A stretch of 64,000 bases of DNA, from assembly GCF_013369485.1 (NCBI RefSeq), contig NZ_JABWEB010000004.1:248001-312000 (forward strand), given 5' to 3'. The first letter of the stretch is position 1; every line of letters starts with the position of its first letter. The DNA comes from Massilia sp. BJB1822 (GTDB lineage Bacteria > Pseudomonadota > Gammaproteobacteria > Burkholderiales > Burkholderiaceae_D). Positions 53,000-62,396 of this stretch are shown here, piece after piece. Position numbers and translations under genes: made by a program. The notes beneath the pieces were generated by a model that was given only the letters and a program-made list of their open reading frames with translations, was not told the origin of the DNA and did not search any database.

Positions 53000-55271
53000 A
53001 TGCGCGCTCGCGCGAGACGCGGTTGACGCCGGCGACGCGGCGCACATTGCGCAGCAGGCCGGCCAGGTGCACGCGGTCCTTGACCTGGATGGTGAAGCGC
53101 AGCTGGTGCAGGATGTGCTCTTTGTCCTCGTCCATGCCGACGAAGGTGATGTTGCCGTCGGACTCGCCGATCTCGGCCGCCACGCGCGCCAGGATGCCTT
53201 TTTCGTTATTGATGAGCAGCTTGATGCGGGTGTCGAAGCGGCGGTTCAGTTCGGGCGCCCATTTGACGGCGATCCAGCGGTCCGGCTCTTTCTGGCGCTG
53301 GCGCTTGGCCACCGTGCAGTCGCCGGTGTGCACCTGCAAGCCCTGGTCGCGCCGCAACTGGCCGACGATCTGGTCGCCTGGAATCGGCAGGCAGCAGGGC
53401 GCCAACTGCACCGACACGCCTTCGCTGCCGTAGATCGTCACCGGATCGAGTTCGGCCGCGCTGGTATGGTCGACCGGCGCGCTGGCTGCTTCGCCGCCCA
53501 GCATGCCGAAGATGTGGCGCGCCACCAGGGCCGCCATGCGCTTGCCGATGCCGATGTCGGCATACAGCTCGTCGAGCGATTTGGCGCTCGATTCATTGAG
53601 CAGGCGTTCGGTCAGGTTGTCGGGCAGTTGCGGATCGATATTGATCGCGTGCAGCGCCTGGTTCAGCAGCTGCTGGCCGAGGCGGATCGATTCCGGCAGG
53701 TTGATGGTGCGCAGGTGGTGGCGGATCGCCGAGCGCGCCTTGCCGGTGCGCACGAACGAGAGCCAGATCGGGCTGGGCCGCGAGCTGTTGTCGGTGACGA
53801 TTTCGATGATGTCGCCGTTGCGCAGCTCGGTGCGCAGCGGCGCCGCCTCGCCATTGATGTTGACGCCCACCGTGTGGTCGCCAATGCCGGTGTGGATGGC
53901 GTAGGCGAAGTCGATCGGCGTGGCGCCGCGCGGCAGGGCGATGATCTTCGACTTGGGCGTGAACACGTAGACCGAGTCGGGGAACAGGTCGACCTTGACG
54001 TGTTCCAGGAATTCGGCCGAGTCGCCGGTCTGCTGCTGGATGTCGAGCAGCGATTGCAGCCAGGCGTGGGTGCGCTGCTGCAGGTCCGACATATTCGCGT
54101 CGCTGTTCTTGTACAGCCAGTGCGCCGCCACGCCCGATTCGGCAGTGCGGTGCATTTCCTGGGTGCGGATCTGGAATTCGACCGGCGTGCCGTAAGGGCC
54201 GATCAGGGTGGTGTGCAGCGACTGGTAGCCGTTCAGCTTACGGATGGCGATATAGTCCTTGAACTTGCCCGGCATGGGCTTGTACAGGCTGTGCAGGGTG
54301 CCCAGCGCCACATAACAGTTGGCGAAGCTGTCCACCACCACGCGGAAGCCGTACACGTCGAGCACCTGGGAAAAGCTCAGGTGCTTGGCGCGCATTTTCT
54401 TGTAGATGCCGTACAGGGTTTTTTCGCGGCCGTACACTTCGGCCGAGATGCCGGCCATGCCCAGCGTGTTCTTGACCGATTCGAGGATTTTTTTGACCAC
54501 CTCGCGCCGGTTGCCGCGCGCCGCCTTCACGGCCTTGGAGAGCACGTGGTAGCGCAGCGGATACAGGTGGGAGAAGGCCAGGTCCTGCAGCTCGCGGTAG
54601 ATATTGTTCAGGCCGAGGCGGTGGGCGATCGGCACATACACTTCCATCGTTTCGCCGGCGATGCGGCGCTTCTTGGCCGGCGCCATCACTTCCAGCGTGC
54701 GCATATTGTGCAGGCGGTCGGCCAGCTTGATCAGGATCACGCGCACGTCCGAGGCCATGGCCAGCAGCATCTTGCGGAAGTTTTCCGCCTGCGCCTCGAT
54801 CTGGCTCTGGAACTCGATTTTCTCCAGCTTGGACAGGCCGTCGACCAGGTGGGCGACGGGGGCGCCGAAGCGCTCGATCAGCTCATCCTTCTTGACGTCC
54901 TGGTCTTCCATCACATCGTGCAGCAGGGCGGCCATGATGGCTTGCGCATCGAGCTTCCAGTCGGCGCAGATCTCGGCCACGGCGATCGGGTGCGAGATAT
55001 ACGGTTCGCCCGATTTGCGCACCTGGCCGAGATGCATCTCGTCCGAGAAACGGTAAGCTTCGCGCACCTTTTTCAGGTCGGCCGGCGTCATGTACTCGGC
55101 CAGTTTTTCGCTCAGGTGGCTGATGGTGGCGACACCGGCGGCAACAACGGGCGCGGCCAGCGGGGAAGTGGGAATGGAGGAGGCAGAGGGATCAACGCCC
55201 GGCGCAGACTTGGCCGGGCGTTTAGCCCGGCTGGCGGGCTGATCGCTAATGCTGGTTTCGGACAGGTTCAT
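52998..55271 (-). CDS. spoT: SpoT/RelA bifunctional (p)ppGpp synthetase/hydrolase
   Basis: 757 residues. The HD hydrolase domain (about 65-225) has the intact motif HDVMED in ALLHDVMEDQDVKKDEL. The synthetase domain (about 260-400) has GREKTLYGIYKKMRAKHLSF and DVYGFRVVVDSFANCYVALG. The TGS domain (about 410-475) has DLFPDSVYVFTPKSKIIALP, and an ACT domain ends the protein. Intact catalytic segments suggest both activities. It follows rpoZ on the same strand in the usual gmk-rpoZ-spoT order. Confidence 0.95.
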   Translation of the reverse strand: MNLSETSISDQPASRAKRPAKSAPGVDPSASSIPTSPLAAPVVAAGVATISHLSEKLAEYMTPADLKKVREAYRFSDEMHLGQVRKSGEPYISHPIAVAEICADWKLDAQAIMAALLHDVMEDQDVKKDELIERFGAPVAHLVDGLSKLEKIEFQSQIEAQAENFRKMLLAMASDVRVILIKLADRLHNMRTLEVMAPAKKRRIAGETMEVYVPIAHRLGLNNIYRELQDLAFSHLYPLRYHVLSKAVKAARGNRREVVKKILESVKNTLGMAGISAEVYGREKTLYGIYKKMRAKHLSFSQVLDVYGFRVVVDSFANCYVALGTLHSLYKPMPGKFKDYIAIRKLNGYQSLHTTLIGPYGTPVEFQIRTQEMHRTAESGVAAHWLYKNSDANMSDLQQRTHAWLQSLLDIQQQTGDSAEFLEHVKVDLFPDSVYVFTPKSKIIALPRGATPIDFAYAIHTGIGDHTVGVNINGEAAPLRTELRNGDIIEIVTDNSSRPSPIWLSFVRTGKARSAIRHHLRTINLPESIRLGQQLLNQALHAINIDPQLPDNLTERLLNESSAKSLDELYADIGIGKRMAALVARHIFGMLGGEAASAPVDHTSAAELDPVTIYGSEGVSVQLAPCCLPIPGDQIVGQLRRDQGLQVHTGDCTVAKRQRQKEPDRWIAVKWAPELNRRFDTRIKLLINNEKGILARVAAEIGESDGNITFVGMDEDKEHILHQLRFTIQVKDRVHLAGLLRNVRRVAGVNRVSRERA

Positions 55272-55341
55272 ACGGTGTCGCAGTATCGGTCAGACTGGGA
55301 GAACCTGGGACAGCAAGTGCAGGGAACCGGAGTTCCCACAA

Positions 55342-55545
55342 TTACATTGGCACCTTTTTCAGCATTTCCAGGCCAACTTTGCCGGCGGCGATTTCGCGCA
55401 GGGCCACCACGGTCGGCTTGTCCTTGGCTTCGACTTTCGGCGTATGGCCTTGCAGCAGCTGGCGGGCGCGGTAGGTCGCGGCCAGGGTCAGCTGGAAGCG
55501 GTTCGGTACATTCTTCAGGCAATCTTCAATCGTAATACGGGCCAT
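55342..55545 (-). CDS. rpoZ: RpoZ, RNA polymerase omega subunit
   Basis: 67 residues: [20 protein letters not shown], then [13 protein letters not shown] and [20 protein letters not shown]. This is the short betaproteobacterial omega form. It supports beta-prime folding and ppGpp response, which fits its position before spoT. A GGAG ribosome site (CTGAGGAGTTAAG) lies upstream. Confidence 0.97.
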   Translation of the reverse strand: MARITIEDCLKNVPNRFQLTLAATYRARQLLQGHTPKVEAKDKPTVVALREIAAGKVGLEMLKKVPM

Positions 55546-55567
55546 CTTAACTCCTCAGATACGGTAT

Positions 55568-56209
55568 TTATTCAGCGTGCTCGGCGTGGATACCCAGTTG
55601 GGCAAACAGCTCGACATTGCGGGCCGCTTGTTGCGCAAACCGGCAACGGGCCGATCGGACGATCGCACCCAGTTGGGACAGTGCGACCGAAAACTCTTCA
55701 TTGATAATAACATACTCGAAGTCGGGCGCGTGGGCGATTTCGCCGCCCGCCGCCAGCAGGCGCCGCGTGATCACATGCGGTTCGTCCTGGCCGCGTTTAT
55801 GCAGCCGTTCTTCCAGCGCCGCGATCGACGGCGGCAGGATGAAGATGCCGGCCGCCTGCGGGAATTGCTTCTTGACCTGGCGCGCGCCCTGCCAATCGAT
55901 TTCCAGCAGGATGTCGGTGCCGGTCTTCATCTGTTCTTCGACGAAGATGCGCGAAGTGCCGTAGTAATTGCCGTGCACTTCGGCCCATTCCAGGAATTCG
56001 CCGGCCTGGGCGCGCGCCACGAAATCCTCGGCGGTGGTGAAGAAGTACTCGCGGCCATGCTCTTCGCCCGGGCGCGGCTGGCGCGTGGTGGTCGAGATCG
56101 ACAGCTTGATGCCGGGTTCCTGGGCCAGCAGGGCATTGACCAGGGTCGATTTGCCGGCGCCGGAGGGGGCGGCCACCATGAACAGGCTGCCGGAGAAGTG
56201 TTGGCTCAT
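55568..56209 (-). CDS. gmk: Guanylate kinase
   Basis: 213 residues from the ATG at 56209 ([20 protein letters not shown]), with the P-loop [15 protein letters not shown], the GMP-binding [20 protein letters not shown], and [20 protein letters not shown]. It converts GMP to GDP. It lies 22 bases upstream of rpoZ. The usual upstream partner yicC is displaced by the tetR-hydrolase pair. Confidence 0.97.
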   Translation of the reverse strand: MSQHFSGSLFMVAAPSGAGKSTLVNALLAQEPGIKLSISTTTRQPRPGEEHGREYFFTTAEDFVARAQAGEFLEWAEVHGNYYGTSRIFVEEQMKTGTDILLEIDWQGARQVKKQFPQAAGIFILPPSIAALEERLHKRGQDEPHVITRRLLAAGGEIAHAPDFEYVIINEEFSVALSQLGAIVRSARCRFAQQAARNVELFAQLGIHAEHAE

Positions 56210-56321
56210 GTTTCGGACTTTCAAAAAACGGAGCAGGCGCGCTAAGCGAGCGCCCAAAGACGTATTTTACCAAGAGCAACCGTATTTGCACCGGGTTTTT
56301 GCGGCGCAGCGCAAACTTTGC

Positions 56322-56349
56322 TTGACCTCTGGACCGACTGGTCTATAGA
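56322..56349 (+). promoter_or_regulatory. Promoter of the tetR gene with an overlapping inverted-repeat operator
   Basis: -35 TTGACC (56322-56327), 16-base spacer, -10 TATAGA (56344-56349). The spacer contains GACC-GACT-GGTC (56332-56343), an inverted repeat of the kind TetR-family repressors bind, so autorepression is likely. The ATG follows at 56359. Confidence 0.72.
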
Positions 56350-56358
56350 ATCGTTTGC

Positions 56359-56961
56359 ATGATTACCCCTGATTACTCGACCGAAGCGGCGCCCCAGACC
56401 CGCGAGCGCCTGATCCAGACCATGATCCACCTGCTGCAGACGCGCGGCCTGCACGGCGCCGGCCTGAGCGAGCTGCTGGCCTTGGCGCAAGCGCCCAAGG
56501 GCGTGCTCTACCACCACTTCCCCGGCGGCAAAACGGCGCTGGCCGTGGCTGCCGTGGAGGCGACCGTGGCCTGGAGCTGCAACAAGCTCGACGAGTATCT
56601 GGGCGACGGCGCCGATGTCGGCCAGGCGCTGGGGATGTGGATCGAACGCGCCCAGCGCGGCTTGCACGGCAGCGGTTTCGAACGCGGTTGTCCGCTGGCG
56701 GCGGTGGCGCTGGAAAGCACGCCGGCCGACACCGAGTTGCGCGCCGCCCTGGCAGCGGCCTTCCAGGCCATCCGCGAACGCCTGGCCCTCGGCTTGCAGC
56801 GTAATGGCCAGACGCCGGCGGCGGCCCAGGGGCTGGCTGCGCTGATCGTCGCCACCTATGAAGGCGGGCTGCTGCAAGCCCGCGTCGCCAACGACACCGC
56901 GCCCATGGCGCAGGCCACCGCAGCGCTGCTGGCGCTGCTCAAGGAAAAGGAGCAGAAATGA
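56359..56961 (+). CDS. TetR/AcrR-family transcriptional regulator
   Basis: 200 residues. The N-terminal HTH (about 15-60) includes IQTMIHLLQTRGLHGAGLSE and LAQAPKGVLYHHFPGGKTAL, similar to the LmrA/YxaF branch. The ligand domain contains GFERGCPLAAVALESTPADT. Its stop overlaps the hydrolase start (ATGA, 56958-56961), so the two form an operon. It probably represses itself and the hydrolase through the GACC-N4-GGTC site. The ligand is unknown. Confidence 0.93.
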   Translation: MITPDYSTEAAPQTRERLIQTMIHLLQTRGLHGAGLSELLALAQAPKGVLYHHFPGGKTALAVAAVEATVAWSCNKLDEYLGDGADVGQALGMWIERAQRGLHGSGFERGCPLAAVALESTPADTELRAALAAAFQAIRERLALGLQRNGQTPAAAQGLAALIVATYEGGLLQARVANDTAPMAQATAALLALLKEKEQK

Positions 56962-57917
56962 GTCAGTCCGAACGGGCCGCCGTGCCCGTGTCCGAAGCCG
57001 CGCCGGCGGCAGTTGCATCTGAAGTGCTGCTTCCATTGGATGGGGCTGTGTCGCAGCCCGCAGGCGAGGCGCTGACCTTGTACGCCGCCGATGGCTATGC
57101 GCTGGCCGCCGTGCGCTACCGCGCCGCCGGCATGGAGCGTGGGCGCCTGATCGTGGCCGGCGCCACTGGCGTGCCGCAAGGCTTCTACCGCCGCTTCGCC
57201 GAATTTGCCGCGGCGCGCGGCTACACCGTGCTGACCTTCGACTACCGCGGCGTCGGCCGCTCGGCGCCGGCCTCGCTGCGCGGCTTCGATGGCGACTTCC
57301 TGGTCTGGGGCCGCCAGGATCTGGCGGCCGCCGTGGCGCATATGGCCGATGGCGCAGCGCCGCTCTACCTGGTCGGCCATTCCTATGGCGGCCACGCCCT
57401 CGGTCTGCTGCCCGAACCGCACAAGGTCGACGGCATGTACGTGTTCGGCACCGGCGCCGGCTGGCATGGCTGGATGCCGCGCCTGGAGCGCATCCGCGTG
57501 CTGCTGATGTGGAATGTGGCCGGTCCGCTGCTGGTGCGCTGGAAGGGCTTCCTGGCCTGGAGCAAGCTCGGCATGGGCGAAGACCTGCCGCTCGGCGTCT
57601 ACCGCCAATGGAAGCACTGGTGCCGCTTCCCCCATTACTTCTTCGACGACCCGAAAATGCGCGCCACCGCCGACGGTTTTGGCCGCGTGCGCGCCCCCAT
57701 CGTTGCCGTCAACGCCACCGACGACGCCTGGGCGCCGCCGCGTTCGCGCGACGCCTTCATGCGCGGCTACCGCAACGCCGCCTGGTCCGGCATCGACGTA
57801 CACGGCCAGCACAGCGGCCTCGGCCCGATCGGCCACATGGGCTACTTCCGCGCCCCCGCCCAGCCCCTCTGGGAAGCCGCCCTGCACTGGTTCGACAGCC
57901 TCCCCGCCAAAACCTGA
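56958..57917 (+). CDS. Alpha/beta hydrolase
   Basis: 319 residues. The alpha/beta-hydrolase core contains FDYRGVGRSAPASL, the nucleophile elbow GHSYGG (Ser about residue 141), an acid in NATDDAWAPP (about 253) and the catalytic His in GPIGHMGYFR (about 294). There is no signal peptide. The substrate is unknown; the coupling to tetR suggests an inducible esterase/lipase-like detoxification or catabolic function. Confidence 0.9.
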   Translation: MSQSERAAVPVSEAAPAAVASEVLLPLDGAVSQPAGEALTLYAADGYALAAVRYRAAGMERGRLIVAGATGVPQGFYRRFAEFAAARGYTVLTFDYRGVGRSAPASLRGFDGDFLVWGRQDLAAAVAHMADGAAPLYLVGHSYGGHALGLLPEPHKVDGMYVFGTGAGWHGWMPRLERIRVLLMWNVAGPLLVRWKGFLAWSKLGMGEDLPLGVYRQWKHWCRFPHYFFDDPKMRATADGFGRVRAPIVAVNATDDAWAPPRSRDAFMRGYRNAAWSGIDVHGQHSGLGPIGHMGYFRAPAQPLWEAALHWFDSLPAKT

Positions 57918-57940
57918 AACCCCCGCCTTTGATTCAAATC

Positions 57941-58041
57941 AAAAAATGTCCACCCTGGTGTCAGGCACGAAGGTCGGACATTCTTTGATCTAAAACAAAA
58001 AATGTCCCACCGTGGTGCCTGACACCAGGGTGGGACATTTG
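57941..58041. repeat. Two inverted copies of a GTGTCAGGCACC palindromic element
   Basis: Copy 1 (57945-57982) runs AATGTCCACC...GTGTCAGGCAC...CGGACATT. Copy 2 (58001-58039) is the same element inverted, with outer arms AATGTCCCACC / GGTGGGACATT and inner TGGTG/CACCA. Both are flanked by TTTGATCT/CAAAAAATG-like tracts. They lie between the convergent hydrolase and yicC genes and probably act as terminators or as a REP-like family in this lineage. Confidence 0.8.
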
Positions 58042-58066
58042 TTGATGCAGATCAAACGGCTGGGGC

Positions 58067-58972
58067 TTATTCGAGGTTTTGCACCTGCTCGCGCATCTGC
58101 TCGATCAGCAGCTTCAGTTCCATCGAGGCGTCGGCCAGTTCTTTGACCGAGGCTTTGGCGCCGAGGGTGTTGGCTTCGCGGTTGAGCTCCTGCATCATGA
58201 AGTCGAGGCGCTTGCCGACCTGGCCGCCTTTTTTCAGGATGTGGCGGGTTTCGCTGAGGTGGGCCGACAGGCGGCCCAGCTCTTCGGCCACGTCGATGCG
58301 GATGCCGTACAGGATCACTTCCTGGCGGATGCGCTCCATGGCGTCCTGGCGCGAGGGGGAGTTGTTGGAACCCTGGCAGGCCAGGCCCAGCGCTTCCTGC
58401 ATGCGCTCCACGGCTTTCTGCTGGAATTGCGCCACCACCTGGGGGATCAGCGGGGTGATGCGCTTGACGATGCCTTCCATCGATTCGATGCGCGACACCA
58501 GCATCGCTTCCAGCGCCGCGCCTTCACGCTGGCGGCTAGTGACGAAGGCTTGCAAGGTGCGGCCCATGAGGGCGGCGACGTCGGCTTGCAGCGATTCCTG
58601 GCCGATCTGGGCTTCTTCCACTACGCCGGGCCAGCGCAGCAGTTCGGCCACGCTCATCTGGGCGGCGTCGGAGAAGTGCTTGCCGACCTCGCCTTGCAGA
58701 CGGGCCAGTTCGTTCAATAAGGGGATGTTCAAGGCCTGGGTGCCGGCGCCGGCGGCCTTGCGGCCAAAGCTCAGGCGCAGCTCGACTTTGCCGCGCGTGA
58801 TGGCGGCCATGATGGCAGACCGTAAATCGGGTTCAAGCGCGCGTAAATCGTCGTTGATGCGAAATTGAAGGTCAAGGAAACGCGAATTTACGCTCTTGAT
58901 TTCGATCGTCAAGGTTCCCGCCGCGCTCTCGCTGGTGGCAACCGCGTAGCCTGTCATGCTGGAAATGCTCAA
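58067..58972 (-). CDS. yicC: YicC family endoribonuclease / RNase adaptor
   Basis: 301 residues when started at TTG 58972 (SISSMTGYAVATS), which has GGGG 8 bases upstream and matches the family N-terminus; an in-frame ATG at 58957 gives MTGYA. IEIKSVNSRFLDLQFRINDD, SAIMAAITRGKVELRLSF and the C-terminal DFMMQELNREANTLGAKASV are conserved in YicC/YloC. It is involved in RNA turnover. The gene is normally next to gmk. Confidence 0.94.
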   Translation of the reverse strand: MSISSMTGYAVATSESAAGTLTIEIKSVNSRFLDLQFRINDDLRALEPDLRSAIMAAITRGKVELRLSFGRKAAGAGTQALNIPLLNELARLQGEVGKHFSDAAQMSVAELLRWPGVVEEAQIGQESLQADVAALMGRTLQAFVTSRQREGAALEAMLVSRIESMEGIVKRITPLIPQVVAQFQQKAVERMQEALGLACQGSNNSPSRQDAMERIRQEVILYGIRIDVAEELGRLSAHLSETRHILKKGGQVGKRLDFMMQELNREANTLGAKASVKELADASMELKLLIEQMREQVQNLE

Positions 58973-59053
58973 TGTATATCCCCGGAATATTTTATCTTTA
59001 CAATGCGTTCTTTTATCCCACACAATCCGGTCGTTGAGGCGAGGAACACCACC

Positions 59054-60076
59054 ATGGCTGCTCAAAACAACGCCCCGTTGCCGGATGGGCTGGATATAGC
59101 TGGATACCGCATTGTAAAGAAAATTGCCTCGGGCGGGTTCAGTATTGTGTATCTCGCCTACGATGCCGAAGACAATGCGGTAGCCATCAAGGAGTATTTA
59201 CCAAGCGCCCTCGTACTTCGTCAAGAGGGGGAACTACTGCCCGCCATCTCAAAATCCAACCTTCCGGTCTTTAGAATCGGGCTGAAATGCTTTTTTGAGG
59301 AGGGTCGGGCGCTGGCGCGGATTTCGCATCCAAATGTTGTAAGAGTGTTGAATTTCTTCCGCGCGAACGATACCGTGTATATGGTGATGGCCTATGAATC
59401 GGGCCATTCCTTGCAGGATCAGATTCAGCGCCAGCGCGCCAAAGGGCGGCAATTGGGCGAGGCTTTTATCCGCCAGATTTTTATTCAGGTGCTGAAAGGG
59501 CTGCGCGAGGTGCATGCCAATCAGCTGCTGCATCTGGACCTGAAACCGGCGAATATCTATCTGCGCACCGACGGCACGCCAATGCTGCTGGATTTCGGCG
59601 CGGCGCGCCAGACTATCAATAACGATAGTCCCAAGCTGATGCCGATGTACACGCCAGGCTTTGCTCCGCCCGAACTGTATGTCAAGAACGAGGCGCTCGG
59701 CCCCTGGACTGATATATACAGTATCGGCGCTTCCATCTTCGCCTGCATGGTCGGCTCGCCGCCGCAGCCGGCCGACCAGCGCCGCCAGGACGACCGCATG
59801 GAAAGCCATTTCGAGCGCCTGAACGGCCGCTATTCGCCCGAGCTGGTGAAGCTGGTACGATGGGCTTTGAGCGTCGATCCGCTGGCGCGGCCGCAAAGCC
59901 TGTTCGAGATGCAGAAGATTTTGCAGCAGCCCGGCACGCCCGTCGCGGCGCCAGTGGCCGAGGCGCCAGGCACGCTGGAACGCCTGGGCAGCCAGCTGCG
60001 TGGCCTGTTCGGACGCGTGGCGGGACGTCGCGCCGATGCGCCGCAGGATAAGTCCGGGGATGGCGAGACGCGCTAA
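59054..60076 (+). CDS. Hanks-type serine/threonine protein kinase
   Basis: 340 residues from the ATG at 59054 (AGGA 9 bases upstream); the frame is open further upstream but overlaps yicC. Kinase domain about 12-280: glycine loop KKIASGGFSIVYLA, Lys in VAIKEYLPS, catalytic loop HLDLKPANIY and DFG in LLDFGAARQ. The HRD arginine is replaced by Leu, a non-RD kinase. There is no transmembrane helix, and the C-terminal tail is low complexity. It is followed at 17 bases by a PP2C phosphatase, its probable antagonist. Confidence 0.95.
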   Translation: MAAQNNAPLPDGLDIAGYRIVKKIASGGFSIVYLAYDAEDNAVAIKEYLPSALVLRQEGELLPAISKSNLPVFRIGLKCFFEEGRALARISHPNVVRVLNFFRANDTVYMVMAYESGHSLQDQIQRQRAKGRQLGEAFIRQIFIQVLKGLREVHANQLLHLDLKPANIYLRTDGTPMLLDFGAARQTINNDSPKLMPMYTPGFAPPELYVKNEALGPWTDIYSIGASIFACMVGSPPQPADQRRQDDRMESHFERLNGRYSPELVKLVRWALSVDPLARPQSLFEMQKILQQPGTPVAAPVAEAPGTLERLGSQLRGLFGRVAGRRADAPQDKSGDGETR

Positions 60077-60093
60077 CCGTGAGGGAGGGCCGC

Positions 60094-61071
60094 ATGCAGT
60101 TTTCGGTGTATCAGGAAAGCCACATCGGCGGCCGCAAGCTGAATCAGGACCGCATGGGCTACAGCTTCACGCGCGACGCCTTGCTGCTGGTGCTGGCCGA
60201 CGGCATGGGCGGCCATCTGCATGGCGAGATCGCCGCCAGCGTCACGCTGCAAACCCTCTCCACCATATTCCAGCAGCAGGCCTTGCCCTATGTGAAAGGG
60301 CCGGAGCGCTTTCTGGAGGACGCGCTGCACGCCGCCCACCGCGAAATCCACCGCTACCGCAATGTGCACCAACTGGCCGATACGCCGCGCACCACGGTGG
60401 TGGCCTGCCTGATCCAGCACAATATGGCGACCTGGGCGCATTGCGGCGATTCGCGCCTGTACTGGCTGCGCGGCGGCCAGCTGCTGGGGCGCACGCGCGA
60501 CCACTCGCACGTGGAAAGCCTGATCGACAAGGGCCTTGTGCCGCCCTCGGCGCGCGCCACCCATCCCGACCGCAACAAGCTGTATAACTGCCTGGGCGCG
60601 TCCACGCCGCCCAAGGTGGAAGTGTCGCGCCGCGCCAGCCTGTTGCCGGGCGACGTGGTGTTATTATGCTCGGATGGCTTGTGGTCCATGCTGTCGGACG
60701 AGGAGCTGGCGCAGCGCCTGTTCGCCCAGACCGTGGTGCGCGCCGTGCCCGATATGCTGCAGACGGCCTTGTCGCGCGGCGGCGCCGCCAGCGATAATGC
60801 GACCGCGCTGGCCATCATGTGGCAGGGCAGCAGCGTGGCCGACAGCGTGCCGACCCTGGCGGGCGACGCCTCCACCGTGATCTCGACCGAAACGCTGCCG
60901 GCCGACCTGCTCAGCACCACGATCCACGGTCCGGAAGCCGGGGCGCCGCCATCCTCCGGGAAGACCGCCGCCGACGCCTTCGACGAAGCCGAAATAGAAC
61001 GCGCCATCGCGGAAATCCGCGGGGCAATCGAGAAATCCTCGCAAATACTACGGAAAGACAGCAAAGAATGA
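60094..61071 (+). CDS. PP2C-family serine/threonine phosphatase
   Basis: 325 residues from the ATG at 60094, with GGGAGGG 4 bases upstream; a GTG at 60079 is the alternative. Metal-binding motifs: [34 protein letters not shown] [10 protein letters not shown], and [11 protein letters not shown] with [13 protein letters not shown]. It reverses the neighbouring kinase. The C-terminal 80 residues are Ser/Thr/Pro-rich with a helical end. Its stop overlaps the rph start (ATGA). Confidence 0.94.
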   Translation: MQFSVYQESHIGGRKLNQDRMGYSFTRDALLLVLADGMGGHLHGEIAASVTLQTLSTIFQQQALPYVKGPERFLEDALHAAHREIHRYRNVHQLADTPRTTVVACLIQHNMATWAHCGDSRLYWLRGGQLLGRTRDHSHVESLIDKGLVPPSARATHPDRNKLYNCLGASTPPKVEVSRRASLLPGDVVLLCSDGLWSMLSDEELAQRLFAQTVVRAVPDMLQTALSRGGAASDNATALAIMWQGSSVADSVPTLAGDASTVISTETLPADLLSTTIHGPEAGAPPSSGKTAADAFDEAEIERAIAEIRGAIEKSSQILRKDSKE

Positions 61072-61802
61072 GTTTTGAATCCCGTCCCAGCGGCCGCGCC
61101 GTTGATGCCCTGCGCGCCGTGCGCCTGACCCGCAACTACACCAAGCACGCCGAAGGTTCGGTGCTGATCGAATGCGGCGACACCAAGGTGATCTGCACCG
61201 CCAGCATTGAAGAGAAAGTACCTGGCTTCCTGAAGGGCAAAGGCCAGGGCTGGCTGACGGCCGAATACGGTATGCTGCCGCGCTCCACCCACTCGCGCAT
61301 GGACCGCGAGGCGGCCAAGGGCAAGCAAAGCGGCCGCACCCAGGAAATCCAGCGCCTGATCGGCCGCTCGCTGCGCGCCGCCTTCGACCTGGAAGCCTTC
61401 GGCGAGCGCACCCTGCACCTGGATTGCGACGTGATCCAGGCTGACGGCGGCACCCGCACCGCCTCCATCACCGGCGCCATGGTCGCCGCCTATGACGCTT
61501 TCAGCAAGCTGGTGGCATCCGGCGCGCTGGCCGCCGTGCCGCTGCGCCACTTCGTCGCCGCCATTTCGGTCGGCGTATATCAGGGCATGCCGGTGCTGGA
61601 CCTGGACTATGTGGAAGATTCGGGCTGCGACACGGATATGAATATCATCATGACCGAGAGCGGCCACTTCATCGAAGTGCAGGGCACGGCCGAAGGCGAG
61701 GCGTTCGACCGCGCCGTGATGAACCGCCTGCTCGACCTGGCCGACGGCGGCATCCGCGACCTGGTCAAGCTGCAAAAGCAGGCGCTGGGACTGGCGGAGT
61801 AA
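61068..61802 (+). CDS. rph: RNase PH
   Basis: 244 residues: [20 protein letters not shown], then [60 protein letters not shown] and [20 protein letters not shown], all conserved. It is the phosphorolytic 3'-to-5' exonuclease that trims tRNA precursors. It begins at the ATGA overlap with the phosphatase; the reading frame is open further upstream but only as a shadow. Confidence 0.97.
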   Translation: MSFESRPSGRAVDALRAVRLTRNYTKHAEGSVLIECGDTKVICTASIEEKVPGFLKGKGQGWLTAEYGMLPRSTHSRMDREAAKGKQSGRTQEIQRLIGRSLRAAFDLEAFGERTLHLDCDVIQADGGTRTASITGAMVAAYDAFSKLVASGALAAVPLRHFVAAISVGVYQGMPVLDLDYVEDSGCDTDMNIIMTESGHFIEVQGTAEGEAFDRAVMNRLLDLADGGIRDLVKLQKQALGLAE

Positions 61803-61811
61803 AATAGCGGC

Positions 61812-62396
61812 ATGCAAAAGCTTATCCTCGCCTCGAACAATCCGGGCAAACTCAAAGAATTCAATGAACTGCTGTCCACCGTCGGTTTCAGCGTGCACGC
61901 CCAGGGCGAGTACGACGTGCCGGAGGCGGATGAGCCTTATTTCACTTTTATTGAAAATGCACTGATCAAGGCGCGCCACGCGTCGCGCCTGACCGGCCTG
62001 CCGGCGCTGGCCGACGATTCCGGCGTCTGCGTCAATGCCCTGGGCGGCGCGCCCGGCGTGTTCTCGGCGCGCTTTGCGGGCGAGCCGAAGTCGGACGCGC
62101 GCAATAGCGAGAAGCTGATCGCCGACCTGGCCGCGCATGCCGACAAGTCGGCTTACTACTACTGCGTGCTGGTCTTCGTGCGCCATGCCGACGATCCGCA
62201 GCCGGTGATCGCCGACGCGCGCTGGAATGGCGAGATTATCGCCGAGGCGCGCGGCAACGGCGGCTTTGGCTACGATCCGCATTTCTACATCGCGGAACTG
62301 GGCAAATGCGCCGCCGAACTGGCGGCCGACGAGAAGAACCGCCTGTCCCATCGCGGCCAGGCTTTGCGTCTGTTGGTTGAGAAGCTGAAGAAATGA
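61812..62396 (+). CDS. rdgB: RdgB, dITP/XTP pyrophosphatase
   Basis: 194 residues. LILASNNPGKLKEFNELLST is the HAM1/RdgB signature, and TGLPALADDSGVCVNALGGA and GGFGYDPHFYI complete the active site. It removes dITP and XTP from the nucleotide pool. It lies 9 bases after rph and overlaps hemW by 4 bases. Confidence 0.97.
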   Translation: MQKLILASNNPGKLKEFNELLSTVGFSVHAQGEYDVPEADEPYFTFIENALIKARHASRLTGLPALADDSGVCVNALGGAPGVFSARFAGEPKSDARNSEKLIADLAAHADKSAYYYCVLVFVRHADDPQPVIADARWNGEIIAEARGNGGFGYDPHFYIAELGKCAAELAADEKNRLSHRGQALRLLVEKLKK

